From Nicotiana tabacum (lineage: Eukaryota; Streptophyta; Magnoliopsida; Solanales; Solanaceae): DNA of 64,000 nucleotides. Each line of letters starts with the position of its first letter. Within the stretch, counting starts at the first letter, position 1. Under the pieces are notes generated by a model, which saw nothing but the letters and a program-made list of their open reading frames with translations, was not told where the DNA came from and ran no database searches. Location: NCBI RefSeq assembly GCF_000715075.1, contig NC_134096.1:119038698-119102697 (forward strand). Direction: 5' to 3'. A program made the translations under genes and the position numbers. Shown here piece by piece: positions 22,511-38,617 of the stretch.

Positions 22511-24240
22511 ATAGAATGATGGGGCGCGGTTAAAACACTCACGAGATTGTTTACAAAAGATACTGTATTTGACAACTGGAAAAAAAAGAAAGGCACGGGA
22601 TGCATGGAGACTACAAAAGAGAAAGATTCATTGACAGATACGAATATGGAAAGGGAATCAGCATAATCCCTGATTATACGCGATTGTCTATTATTGCCAT
22701 AACCATTACGAATAATTTAAGTAACGGGCAATTAATGTAGTTAATGTTAGTAACAGACAAAAATTAGGTGGGAAAAATAATTACATATTGTATCCTTATA
22801 TGAACTCTCCTTACCATAATTTATACGATCATCAAAGAATTCACGAATATATCTAATAAGTCTTTTACTTTTACGTCTCTGCTTGATTGAAGATTCTTAC
22901 TCGCAATTCTTGGAAGAAAGCTACAATAATCAATAAGATTTTCTTTCCTTTGTTTATTGAATATCTAATTTCTATTACCTTTTATTCTTCTATATTTGGG
23001 AAAGTGCGAAGTAAACTTGGTTATTAGAAACGCGATTTATTTCAATAACCAAAAAACTATTTTTTGGTTAAACACCCACGTTGTGTCAAATTCACTAATT
23101 CTGAGCTTACTTTTGATTGGATTTGAAATTTAAGATTAATTTCTTTATGTGTTATATTGGTAGTAGTAGAAGGTATTGAAGTGTTAATTCGATATAGAAA
23201 ACTAAGCTTCGAACTGTCCATTTAAAGATAACATGTGCACTTGAATAGTCCAAGAATCTGAAAACACATGGTTCGATGTTAATTTTTTTTGTTGCTCTAG
23301 AGCTATTTCAATGATAAAAGTGCAGAAGATTTATGACATAGGCAAAGGTAAAGGAGCATTCTCATCTTATTGCCCATATATTATGTCTAAATATCTTTTT
23401 ATGACCTGTAATGCAAGTATTTCCGCTTTGAGCCAAACCACTAGTTTTTCGCAAAAGCCCTCACACTGTTATGAGATCCAAACACTTTATATCTAGGATT
23501 CCAATCTTTTCAGCTACCAATTTGAACTTACACACCCAACAACTTTGATAGCACTGCTTTAAGTTCTCTCAGGATAGGTATCGAGTTACTCTTACATATG
23601 CTTTCTCACATTATCTAATTTTGCCTAGTTCCTTTCAGAATAAAACAACCTGCTGGCTGTAGCTGATTCAGAATTTTGGATGTACATCTGATTGTATTTG
23701 CTTTTATGTTGGACCTCGTAACACTGCGTTTTGTCAAACTTGTTTGTCTGTGCTGTCAATGTTTCCAGCAATTTTGTCTGAAAGACTGGTTGTTGAGGTG
23801 ATAGTATGTGCAATCAGTTTGTTATTAGGGTATTTTGAAGGTCTTGCATATGGAGGGGGAAGTTCAAGGGGTAGAGGCAGGGGAAAGGGTGCACATGGAA
23901 GGGGAAGGGTATATCGTTTGCTCAGATGCGACATCAGTGTGATCCTTAAAAAACTATCATTCAGTGACTAAAAGATGCAGAGTCAAAATGTTAAATGCAC
24001 TCTCTTATTACTTGTAATACCAGAAATAGATGACCTTAAACTACTGTGCTTAAAATTAGCTTTCTGACAGTGTTACTAAAACCTAACCAAGGAATACACT
24101 AGTCTACAATTTATAATTCTGTCAAAATCTTTATATGGATGGTTCAGGAATCATTATATACCTACGAGAAATAAGTATACCAACCTACAGGTGAGTCTAG
24201 TTGATATTTGACATTTTGATACAATCTGAATAATTATACT
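22511..24240. other. Intergenic, downstream of the receptor gene
   Basis: AT-rich sequence with no convincing gene. A purine-rich Gly/Arg-like stretch lies at 23850-23910, and only short open frames occur. I saw no complete mobile element. The 3' UTR and polyadenylation site of the minus-strand receptor gene should fall in its right-hand part. Confidence 0.6.
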
Positions 24241-27758
<3,518 letters not shown>

Positions 27759-28389
27759 GCTTTTTTCTACTCTTGCCTTAAAACAGTTAACCACTATATA
27801 TAATCTTATTTCTATGTACTAGTCAAATGGTTTTTTCAGTTATACAGTTGAGTTGACTATGTCTTATGGTTTAATTTGAAAAGTAGAAGGATGGTCATAC
27901 ACTCATATATACTTTGGCACCACGTTAAGTGATTCGTGTGGACTCGTACAAAGATGAGAAATAGACTCATTTGTCAGCCTTGGGAATTCTCGTCGAAACA
28001 ATTGTTTGAACTATGAAATGTATAAGGTCAAGGAATGAACTTACACTGTAGCTAAGATGTCACGTACTTCATTCTGGAAGAATTAAGTGGTCCTTGCGAT
28101 AGTTTAGTAGAAACCAAATTTAAGAACTTAATTAGCTGGGTTTTTCCTCAATTGGATAAATAAATTAAACAACAGATTTTCCTTGCATTTATAATTTAGC
28201 ATTCTTAAAATTAATTCATGATAAATAAATTAAAGAAAGTAAAACAGAAAAAATGCTAAACTTGATTTCTTTTTTCTTCTTATGCAGTTATTGTTCTTGT
28301 TGTCCGGTTTTCTTAAACACGATTCTCCGTTTCCGAAGGAAAATCAAGGGAATCCAATAAAAGAAGAAATTCAATGTTTTTGTGTGTGC
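27759..28389. other. Upstream region of the receptor gene
   Basis: AT-rich presumed promoter of the minus-strand receptor gene. No element or gene was recognised. It forms the left part of a ~1.8 kb space between two divergently transcribed genes. Confidence 0.5.
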
Positions 28390-28398
28390 GCGCGCGGG

Positions 28399-28543
28399 AG
28401 GGCAAGGTGGGAAGTTTTTGGAGAGAGGGAGACGAGGGTCTATCGGAAACAGCTTCCTCTTTACCCAGGATAGGATAAGGTCTGCGTACAAACTACCCTC
28501 CCAGACCCAACTAGTGGCATTATACTAGGTTGTTTTTGTTATT
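28399..28543 (+). mobile_element. TS-family SINE, 5'-truncated
   Basis: GGTCTATCGGAAACAGC, AAGGTCTGCGTACAAAC and CTACCCTCCCAGACCCA, then a TTATACTAGGTTGTTTTTG end, are the typical 3' half of the tobacco TS SINE. Flanks share GCGCGCGGG (28390-28398 and 28544-28552), a possible target duplication, although such GC-rich simple sequence is weak evidence. Short open frames here are not genes. Confidence 0.75.
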
Positions 28544-28850
28544 GCGCGCGGGGGACTATGAAAATATGTGAGGTTCACCATTCGAAGTCATCAATGTTGG
28601 ACGTTTAATCCGATTTCTGCTTAACCACTGTTTGTAATTAAGCATTTGAAGTACAAAAAGGATTGCTAGTCTTTTAGTTATTTTTTTTCTATTAACTAAC
28701 TCCAAAATCCGTTGGTATTTCCCATTTAACTTACCTTTTCAATTTCAGATTATTACTCCTACAATTTACTTCCACATAATGGACCTATTTCCCTCTTCGC
28801 CATTAACTTTTAGTGCTACTTGTTTTTTAGGCATTTCTTTATAAATGATA

Positions 28851-29096
28851 CTCCCTCGGTTCCAATTTATGTGAACCTGTTTGACTTGACACAAAATTTA
28901 AGAAAAAAAATAAGACTTTTGGAATTTGTGGTCCTAAACAATTCAAAAAGGGCCCCAGAATATTTGTGTGGTTATAAAAACTTCTCATTAACGGTAGAAT
29001 TGTAACTTAAAGCAAAATTATTTCCAAATTTAGGGGTCATTTTTTTTAAAACGGACCAAAAAGGAAATAAGTTCAAATAAACTGGAACGGAGGTAG
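28851..29096. mobile_element. Stowaway-type MITE
   Basis: A 246-bp element with terminal inverted repeats that begin CTCCCTCGGTTCCAATTT on the left and, as reverse complement on the right, CTACCTCCGTTCCAGTTT. They match at 22 of the first 26 bases. A TA dinucleotide flanks both ends (28849-28850 and 29097-29098). It encodes nothing. It lies between the receptor and GTPase genes. Confidence 0.88.
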
Positions 29097-29098
29097 TA

Positions 29099-29550
29099 AT
29101 ACTTTTATGTAAATATACTTTTAAGAGATGGAGTATATATTATACGAGTAGTAAAGAAGATATTAATTTGCTTTTACAAAAAAAATTACCGTTCCACATA
29201 TTCCGTGGTCAATCAAATTACTGTATATAAATTGAAATATATGGAGTATAATTTTATAAGATAACTTAACAGGCATTTAATTTGGAATGGAGGAATAAGT
29301 ATGACTTAGAGTAAAGGTATTTGGTTAGTGTTTTTTATTTTACCTCAAAGGTTTTTGGTATTGGGGTTGCAAATTTAATGCAACAAGAGAAGTGTACCAA
29401 CGAAATGGCATAAAGTACAACATTATAATGCACATATTGCCATGGCAAAAAAGAAAATCGAGAACAGAGAAAAATAGAAAAATAGAAAATTGGTAGAAAT
29501 ACAAGGCCGGTTAAATTAGTACTAGGAGTAGAGTGACTCATAATCCAAAA
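29099..29550. other. Presumed promoter and 5' leader of the Era-type GTPase gene
   Basis: AT-rich sequence with fragments resembling decayed MITE ends (GGAATGGAGGAATA near 29283). No gene was found. The transcription start of the GTPase gene should lie in the last ~150 bases. Confidence 0.4.
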
Positions 29551-32500
29551 ATGAGAGCGCTATGTCTGAACCTTTCTTTATTCCCAGCAACTCTTCTTCC
29601 TAGAAGAAATTACATTTCTCTTATCCATTCCCACTGTAACTGCTTTTCACCTTCTCTTCCCGGCAATAATGGTCGTTTCCGGCTACGCGCCACCAATAGT
29701 CGCCGCAAGTCGGAGCCTTTTCTCGATGACAAAGAAGAAGAAGAAGAAGAAGTTGAAGCAGAAGAAAAGGACAATATTATTATGAGCATGAGGAGGTCTA
29801 AAGGTGTGATAGACACAAATGAAGCAGAAGAAGAAGAAGAAGAAGAAGAAGAAGGGGAAGAGGAAGAGGATTCGCCGATGGTGCTGTCACTGAGTGTCAA
29901 ACCAGACCGAAACATATCTTTACTTGATGATTACGAATTGGAGGAGCTCGATTTCGTTCCTCTTGATCCCAATCATCGCAGTGGTTTGCTTTTTCTCCTT
30001 CCCTTTATTTAATTTTTTTTTTTTGAAAAATTGAATTAATGTAGTCCAAGTTGCTCTTATATGTAGGATATGTGGCAGTGGTTGGGAAGCCGAATGTAGG
30101 GAAAAGTACACTTTCCAATCAAATGGTTGGCCAGAAACTGTCCATTGTTACTGATAAACCTCAAACCACGCGTCATCGAGTTCTTGGTATTTGTTCTGGC
30201 CCAGAGTATCAGGTTTGGATTGTTCTACTACTACTATTCCCTCCGTTTCCTTTTACTAGTTCACTATATTAAAAATAAATTTTCCCTTTTACTTGCTCGC
30301 TTTAGCAAATTAAGTAAGATTTATTTTTTTCCTCCAATGCTACCATTCACACTTGTCAATCATTGCTTTGTTGATAGAATTTTAATAGGGTGATTTGGTA
30401 AAAAGAAACTCTTAATAAGTGATTTCTTAAAAGGAGTATCAAGTCAATAGTGGACTAGTAAAAGGGAATAGAGGGAGTACTATGTTTCTGCTGAGCTGCA
30501 ACATGTCTGAGATTATTTATCTTTGGCTGCTCATTCATGTGAAAATATGGTGCTTATACATTGCTTTGTGCTACTTATTATTGATTGCAACGGAAAGTTG
30601 TTTTGTGTAGTTATACCTAGTTTTCTCGAAAAAAAAGATTTGAGAGTGATGGCTTGCTCACCTTATCTATCAACCGCGCTGTAGGTCTCCTTTGGATAAT
30701 TTTTCTCTTTTGCCTGTAGCCGTGAAATGGGTGGCAAGCAGGTGGTTTTTGTTTCTTTTAAATTTTACTATTGTCAGAAATTAGAAGAAACCTCTTTTTT
30801 GGTCTTTTACTTTTGCCTCGCTCTGCCTGCACAGCTGTGGTCGATTGTTTTGTTAATCCTTGTTACTTAAGCATGCTTGATTCTTTCATGCAGTCTGGAG
30901 ATTATCATATGTTATCAATATGCACTTTAGCTGTTGCAATATGCCTTCCTATATCTGTTCCATAGATTTCAATTTGTTCCAGACATTTTGTAATCCCCTG
31001 TCTCAGACTCATGATCATTTCTGGGTGTTCCCATACAGATGATACTTTATGACACTCCCGGTGTCATAGAGAAGAAAATGCACAAGTTAGATTCAATGAT
31101 GATGAAGAATGTCCGGAGTGCAGCAGTTAATGCAGACTGTGTGGTTGTTGTTGTAGACACATGTAAGGCTCCTGAAAAGGTATGGTTCTTTGCTGTAAAT
31201 AGCCATCTGGAAAATATGACCGCTTTCTAACTTTTTCTAGATTTGCTGCTTTCAGATAGATGAAGTGTTGGAAGAGGGTGTTGGAGACCTAAAATATAAA
31301 GTACCGACATTGTTAGTCTTGAATAAGAAGGACCTGATCAAGCCTGGTGAAATTGCAAAGAAACTTGAGGTAAGGTACCTGTTGATGATGAGATCATTCA
31401 TTGCATTAAGTGTTGCAAAGATGCATTACTTATTCTAGTCAGACAAAGTATAAGCAATTTGAGTCATCTTATGCGATTTCTTTGTAGAATCCATCAACTA
31501 CATGGCAGTGGCTATTATCATTGGAATTTAACCAAAATTTTGCTATTTGATTACCTTATCCAAAAGAAAAGAAAGAAAATTTCGCATTTTGGAGTAACCA
31601 TTTTTGAATTAGCAGTATATTGGTGTGGAAGTCTAAAGGTGGACATATTCTTATAGCTGTAAAGGTCACGTAGAACATGGATTTAAGCCAGATGACAAAT
31701 TATGAATTTGAGACATATGAGAAGAGTTGTAATTGAACTTGTATAGATTGGATATTCTTTTAACGAACTTAGACCAACTAGTCAAGTAGTTTAAATCTTC
31801 TGGCATTTTCTGATGTTATGTTTTATTCCTTTCAGTGGTATGAGAAATTTACGGACGTTGACGAGGTGATACCTGTAAGTGCAAAGTATGGTCATGGAGT
31901 AGAAGATATCAAGGACTGGATATTATCTAAGCTTCCTCTTGGGCCTGCTTATTATCCCAAGGTGTAAATATACTGTGTCTATGTTCCCATCACCTCTTTT
32001 CATTGACTTCTTTCTTTAAGTTGAGGAAAAATTCATGACTTTGGAATCATCTTCAACTTTAATCTTTATGATTTTTGGTGGCATTTAAGCTTGTAGAGAT
32101 CTTTTTGGGAATCAACCACTCAATTTGAGCCTTAGACAAATGACATCTATATTTCGCAAGATAATTTCTTCTCAAAATGTGGGTAGATTGCATTCCTCAT
32201 CTCTCCATGCAACTATGCTTGTGAATACTGCCAAAACTTCTATATGTAAATTTGATTCCATCTGGTGTTTTTATCTATTTCTTTTGAACTCTGCTTTTTA
32301 AATCAAATACTATGATCTGTATGCCATCTGAAAGTGATGACATTAAAATGGAGTGAGTCTTCTTTTCTTCCTCAATATTATACAACTGATACAATTCCAA
32401 TAATTTTGTACCTCAATCTATAAAAATTCAAAATCAGCCTTGATGCACATTTGAAGTACACCTTAAAATACATTTAAACAATGTGCATTTGTGAATCTGT

Positions 32501-34663
32501 TGTTTATATCCAATCAAGGAGAATCGTTTCTTTGAATAGGTCGAGTGGGGGGAGGTCAGAGTAGGGTAGCAAAAGGGGAAAGGACTATCTTATTCAGTTT
32601 GTGTAACTGTATGAAAATGAAACCTGCAGGAGTTGCAACAAAGTAGAATCAAAGTTGATTGGTGTAATGTCTCAACAAAAACAAAAAAAAGAATGGTTTG
32701 TTTATACCTTCCAGAAGAATCTTCCCTTTGGTCTGTGGGATGTCTGAATGGTGTAGCATGAACACTGAGAAAGAATGAGTATGCAAGTATAGCAAGCCAG
32801 CAGTTACCAGTATATACCTGATATTGATCTTTGTTAGTATTAGTGGTCATTGTCTTGGATTTGATTTTCCATAGAAGTTTCTTTTTCTCTGCTTTCATCC
32901 TCCTTTCTATGTTTTACTAAGAGATATGGAAGGTGTGGAGCTTTTCTTTGTTCTCAGGGTGGGGTGGGGAACTCCAGGTCTTCAACCTGGGAATAAGGTT
33001 ATCTGTGTCCTCATATGCATGCAGCATGATGTTTACAAGTAACTGCTCTTTTTCCCATTACTTGCATGTGCAATGCTATAATTAAAATGACATTGCTTAA
33101 TGCATAAAAGTCTTGTAGCAATTTTAGTCTTTATCCACCTATAATAATGTATAGTAGTTGCCAAGGTCAATTAACAAGCCCATCATCTTACTTTCAGGAC
33201 ATTGCTAGTGAGCATCCCGAAAGATTTTTTGTAGCTGAAATTGTCAGAGAGAAGATATTTTTGCAATACCGAAATGAAGTTCCTTATGCGTGTCAGGTAA
33301 AAATTTGTTTGAAACCCTCAAGTTGATTGGTAAATAATATTTGCTTCTATTTTTCCTTTCTGTAGGAATTTACATGACCAGTTTCCAGTTTTCCTCTAAA
33401 TATGCCCATACTCGCCGCAGGTTAATGTAGTTAGCTACAAGACTAGACCAAATGCGAAAGACTTCATTCAAGTCGAAGTTATAGTGGAGAAGAACACTCA
33501 AAAGATCATCCTTATTGGGAAGGTAATATTCATCAGTCAGTTTTTGTGTGTCATTGGTGTTTGTTGTTTGAGATAAGCTTTTTAACCAAAAAAAATCATC
33601 CTTTCCGGTTATGCTATATTAGAGTCATCCTTCTTTTATAGGGGCAGTTGGCATTACATCTTTTGGAAACTATGTATCCTGTAATTGCGGCTGCTACCTT
33701 GAATAATACAAATAAGCAGTGTCCCCCACCCTCACCCTCTCCTTAGCCGTTCTCCCTGCCTTATCTATCGTGCTAGACTACAACTTAATCTAGAGTTTGC
33801 ACTTATATATTGTTGAGTCATACAGCATCCCACATATAGGTATGAAAGATCATCCAGAGAGTTTATAAAGGTCTTGTACTACTCCACCCATTGTCTTAAT
33901 GTTGGATGCTAGATTCTTTCACATATGTATTAGAGTTAAGTTTTGGCAAGCCCTTCCCCACACTTGTAGGTCCACGTGTTAACCCCAAAAACAGGTTACA
34001 CTTGCAGGAGAGTGTTTAGATATATAGAGTCCTATATCGTGTATTTAATGTTTATATTCATAAACTCTGATCATTGACCAATTTCAGACATATTTCGCAC
34101 TCAGATGCTAAAGTAATCAGCAACAGTTGCAGATTCTCTTCTCTTAATCACATTTTCCAATGAGTAGTGGAAAGACCAAGATCCTAGGACTCTAGGTCCT
34201 GGGTTAGACTCCCTAATATGATCTAGCATGATCAATTAGGTCCTTGATTAGGCTTTCCCTAAACATGATTATATGTGTTCTTGTGTTACAAACTTACATG
34301 TCTCTTGATTTGTTTCAGGAAGGAAAAGCTTTGAAGCTTCTTGCTACCGCTGCAAGGCTTGACATAGAAGATTTCTTGCAAAAGAAAGTTTTTCTGGAGG
34401 TAAGTGTCATGATAATCTGTGTGTAGGATGGATTGCAAAGACATTGGGATACTCATACATCGTGATACTTCGAACTAACATGCTGCAGCTTCTTCCTCCT
34501 ACTTCCTGCTAACACAACTTTTGCCTAGGTACAACTGGAAAAGGTGATTCTCATGTTAAATTTTTTGTTCAAACAGGTTGAGGTGAAGGTGAAAGAGAAC
34601 TGGAGGCAAAATGAAGGTCTCCTCAAGAACTACGGATATGGGGGCCACATTCAAGCTTTGTGA
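29551..34663 (+). CDS. Era-type GTPase with KH domain, organelle-targeted
   Basis: Nine exons (29551-29983, 30067-30212, 31039-31179, 31256-31369, 31836-31961, 33198-33296, 33421-33522, 34319-34399, 34577-34663) join with GT-AG introns to 442 codons plus TGA. The ATG at 29551 follows a GTG-only upstream frame and opens a Ser/Arg/Leu-rich transit peptide (~1-55). Next is an acidic Glu-run region (~60-112) encoded by GAA repeats. The G domain has G1 GKPNVGKS (151-158), the TTRHR switch, G3 DTPG (198-201), G4 NKKD (263-266) and G5 SAK (293-295). The C-terminal KH domain (~355-435) has GKEG (386-389) as its GxxG loop. Bacterial Era binds the 3' end of 16S rRNA during small-subunit assembly, so an equivalent plastid (or mitochondrial) role is inferred. 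The targeting organelle is not proved. Confidence 0.93.
29733..29870 (+). repeat. GAA-rich coding repeats encoding poly-Glu
   Basis: Two GAA/GAG runs in exon 1 of the GTPase gene (29733-29751 and 29824-29870) encode Glu tracts between the transit peptide and the G domain. The length of such tracts is likely to vary between alleles. Confidence 0.85.
30237..30477. mobile_element. Stowaway-like MITE in intron 2 of the GTPase gene
   Basis: The left end has CCCTCCGTTTCCTTTTACTA and the right end, as reverse complement, CTCCCTCTATTCCCTTTTAC. Both are followed by a matching TAGTYCACTAT segment, so the ends form imperfect inverted repeats. TA dinucleotides flank it (30235-30236 and 30478-30479). It is non-coding. 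Confidence 0.7.
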
Positions 34664-35742
34664 TTTGAAAATCTACTTTGAACTCGATATGGATGGAATG
34701 CAATTGAATGATCAGGAGATCTTGATACTTCATGATGAACTAGCTATAATTTCTATAAATGTTATCCCAAAGTACAACAGGCTAAGTAGGCAAATGGGAT
34801 CTTGTGGAAGTTCTTGATATCAGGCTCAGGTACCACAAATATCCTTGCAGAGAGTGGTCATTATGTGAATGCACCAGATCTCATCTCAGCACTGCCAGTC
34901 TGCTTTGTGATCAACTGTAGTTGTCGCTTGAAGGATGCTGTTGAAAGGAGAGAGAACTTGGCAGAAGATGCAGGTGGCTGCCCACTCAGCAAGTTAACCT
35001 TTAGGCGTTTGTTATCTTCTGTCTTTCCTGTCAAATTGTTTAACTAATGTTGCATTGTTAGTGCTCTAGAGTAAGATGTTCTGACGGACTAATTGCTGCT
35101 CTGCATTGGAAAAAGGTGGAAAGAGGTGTATTGTCATTTCTGGGTTGGAACTGATTGAAATCACTGTAAAACCTGTTTTTTCGTGCACAAAAAGTCTTGT
35201 ACATTTTATTTGCAGCAGAGGTTTTTGTAGGAAGTTGCCCTCAGCTGTAACAGGAATGATATATTGTCTTAATATTCTCGAAATTTAATGCAGATGTATT
35301 TAGTTACTGAATCAGTAATGTTATCAAATTTTTACGCAACTGTATTTGGTTTCTCTGCGTGTTCTTAAAAGCCATTTTGCTAGAGGCAGAGTTGAGCATA
35401 ATGTAAGTCTACAGGGTACAGACTACACCCGAAACTCCCTTGTTCTGAACCATAGTAAGAAATTTGTCATGACAGTTTTGAGACTGTAAAAAGCAGTTCA
35501 TAAGTTACTGATTCACAATGAAATTCGATAATGAATCCCAATCTGGGTGTGTCAAATCTGTTGTGGGAGTTTATTCAGGGCTATTAATCAAGAATCTCTA
35601 TATGAACTATTTTATATACTGCTGAACAGGAGGAACGTTCCAAAAAAGTCTACTCCATTTTTCTCTTAGAAAGGAGGTAGTAAGCCTAAAGTCTCTTTAT
35701 GATGTGAAATATGATAGCATATCTCCGGTCTTAGTTCACTGT
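34664..35742. other. 3' UTR and intergenic sequence after the GTPase gene
   Basis: No further coding exon of the GTPase is needed, because the KH domain ends normally at 34663. Small open frames at 34802-35047 and 35106-35288 show no recognisable domain. AT-rich sequence runs up to the ATATA target site of the next element. Confidence 0.5.
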
Positions 35743-35747
35743 ATATA

Positions 35748-38617
35748 TGTCACGATCCAAAATCTTACCTCAATACTAGGCCAGCTGACAATCTCAATAA
35801 ACCACCATATCTTTTAAGTTTGGAAACATAATATCTAAATTTAGCGAAAGAAAAACTCACAAATACATATATAAACACTCCCAAAACCCGGTGTCACTGA
35901 GTACATGAGCATCTAATATGAATACAAGTCTGAAAAATACGGTCCATAATAGTCTGAGACCAAATGCAGTACATAAGGAGATAGGGAAGGAGAGGCAAGG
36001 TCTGCGAAATACGGCAGCTACCTCTGAATCTCCGGAACAGTCGACTGTGCGAGAGAATCAACACCCGCTATGACCGGGAACACCTGGATCTGCACACGAA
36101 GTGCAGGGTGTATGAGTACAACCAACTCAGTAAGTAACAATAATAAATAAGGAATTGAAGAGAGTGACGAGCTACACAGTTATAGTTCACTTTCAGTAAT
36201 TCCAGCAAAGAATAGACATGCTTTCAAATGCAGCAGTTTAAGTCAAATCAATTTTATACAGTTCAAGTTCGTGTAATCCGGATATAAAATCTTTCAGAGA
36301 ATTTCACAATAATGACAAATAGCAACTAAGTGCAACAACAAATGAAAAGCAAGTACAGCCTCTCAGGGCAACAATCACTCAATTCGTCACAACAGCTAAA
36401 CTACTCGGCTCTCCGCCCTCAGCACTCACACTCAATGGGTACCCACGCTCACTGGGAGTGTTCAGACTCCGTAAAGGCTCCTACAGCCCAAGCGCTATAA
36501 TCTGCATGGACAACTCACGTGCCATAGTATAAATATCTGGATCCGCACGGACAACTCACGTGCTGCACGGACAACTCACGTGCTATAGTATAATATAAGG
36601 ATCCGCATGGACAACTCATGTACTGCACGGACAACTCACGTGCTAGAGTATAATATCTCACAATCAGGCCCTCGGCCTCGCTTAGTCATAAATCTCTTCA
36701 GTCTCTCGGGCTCTCAACAATCATGAAATCAGCCCAAACAACAATGATATGATGCATCAACAATGAACAATAGAGACTGGGATAAAATAATCAAGTAAAC
36801 TGTGAGTGAGTTTAAAACAACAATTAAGTAGATAGTTCAACATGTACACGACCTCTGTGGGTCCCAACAGTACCAATATATAGCCTAAACATGGTTTCTA
36901 ACTTGACTTTTAGTCAAATTTTCACAACACATAGAGAGCATATAACTAACAACAAGTTACTCAACTTTACAGTTTCACGGGAAGTCACAATCCCCTCGGT
37001 GCACGCCCACACGCCCGTCACCTAGCATGTGCGTCACCTCCAAAGTAATCACATGATACAAAAATTCGAGGTTTCATACCCTCAGGACCAGATTTAAAAC
37101 TGTTACTTACCTCAACAACGTAGAACTCCTAATCCGGAATGCTTTTTCCTCTCGAACCAGCCTCCAAATGCCCCGAATCTAGTCACAAACAGTACGAGAT
37201 AATCAATATTGGCTAAAATGATCAATTCCACAAGAAACTACTGAAATCTAGCCCAAAATCCGAAATCGGCTCAAACCCGGCCCCCGGGCCCACGTCTCAA
37301 AATCCGACAAAAACCAAAAAACCCGAAAGCCCATTCACTCACGAATCTAGCCATACCAAATTCATCAAAATCCGACATCATTTGCCCCTCCAAATTCCCA
37401 AAATCCACTCTCAAATTCTCAAGCCCTAATCTCCCAATTTCACCTCAACCCACACAATCTAGGTGGGAAAAATCAATGGGGAAACAAGATTTATGATCGA
37501 AATCAAGCACAAGAAGCTTACCTCAGAATTCCCCTCGGAAATCCTCTTCAAAATCACCTAAGCCAGAGTCCAAAATGTTAAAAATGGTGAAAAACCTCGA
37601 AGTCCCGTTTTTATTTGTTCTGCCCAGACTTTTCGCACTTGTGACTGCATTTCCGCATCTGCGGACCAAGATCCGCTTCTGCGGAGAATCACTTAAATGT
37701 AGTCCCCGCTCATGCGACCAAGGAACCGCATCTGCGATCATCGCAGGTGCAGAATTATCATCGCGCCTGCGGACACAACACGCACCTGCGCTCGATTCCA
37801 CGCTTCTGTGGCCATCGCAGGTGCGGCAAATCCTTCGTACTTGTACACTCTGCCCAACCTCCTCTCTTTTGCTTCTGCGCCCAAATACCCGCTTCTGTGG
37901 GCTCGCACCTGCGGTTCCCATTCCGCAGGTGCGGAAATACTAGTAGCAGCAACTTCAGCTGCATCTTTCCAACTTCAAACAATCCGTTAACCACCCAGAA
38001 TCACCTCGAGGTCCTCGGGACCTCAACCAAACATACCAATAAGTCATATATCAACAAACGAACTTAGTCGAGCCTTTGAATCACTCAAAACAACATCAAA
38101 CACCAAATTACCCTCGGATTCAAGCCTAAGAACTTCTAAACTTCCAAATTCCGCAAACGACGTCGAAACCTACCAAACCACGTCCGAATGACCTCAAATT
38201 TTGCACACAAGTCACATTTCACATTACGGAACTATTCCAACTTCCAAAATCGGATTCCAATCCCGATATCAAAAAGTCAACCCCCTGGTCAAAATTTCCA
38301 AAATTCAACTTTCGCCATTTCAAGCCTAATTCCACTACGAACCGCTAAATAATTTTCTGGACACGCTCTTAAGTCCAAAATCACCATACGGAGCTACTGA
38401 AATCCTCAAAATTCGAAGTCGTTTACACATAGAACAACATCCAATCATCTTTTCTAACTTAAAATTTTCAATTATAAGACTAAGTGTCTAATTTCACTCC
38501 GAATTCCCTCCGGACCCGAACCAACTAACTCGATAAGTAACGACTGTAAATCATAAATTGAGCAGTAAATGGGGGAACGAGGCTGTAATACTCAAAACGA
38601 CCGGCCGAGTTGTTACA
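35748..38617 (-). repeat. 3' LTR of the minus-strand LARD-like element
   Basis: This 2870-bp LTR lacks about 24 bases near its end that the other LTR has, and keeps a stretch near 37990-38030 that the other lost. A CGCAGGTGCG/CGCATCTGCG motif cluster lies at 37620-37945, next to CTGGGCAG and an AATAAAAA TATA-like box (37608-37627, minus). The stem CTGCAC/GTGCAG is at 36090-36106. Confidence 0.88.
36503..36650. repeat. CACGTG-bearing short tandem repeat (left LTR)
   Basis: Units of GCACGGACAACTCACGTG recur with ATAGTATAA spacers. CACGTG occurs at 36516, 36557, 36577 and 36637, with one mutated CATGTA copy. CACGTG is the plant G-box core and is palindromic. Confidence 0.85.

Noticed and set aside
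23744..23971. Gly/Arg-rich open frame resembling an RNA-binding tail
   Set aside because: Only a short purine-rich run gives this composition; there is no adjoining domain or splice structure.
34802..35288. Two open frames downstream of the Era GTPase
   Set aside because: The GTPase ends normally at 34663 after a complete KH domain; these frames have no domain and no splice link.
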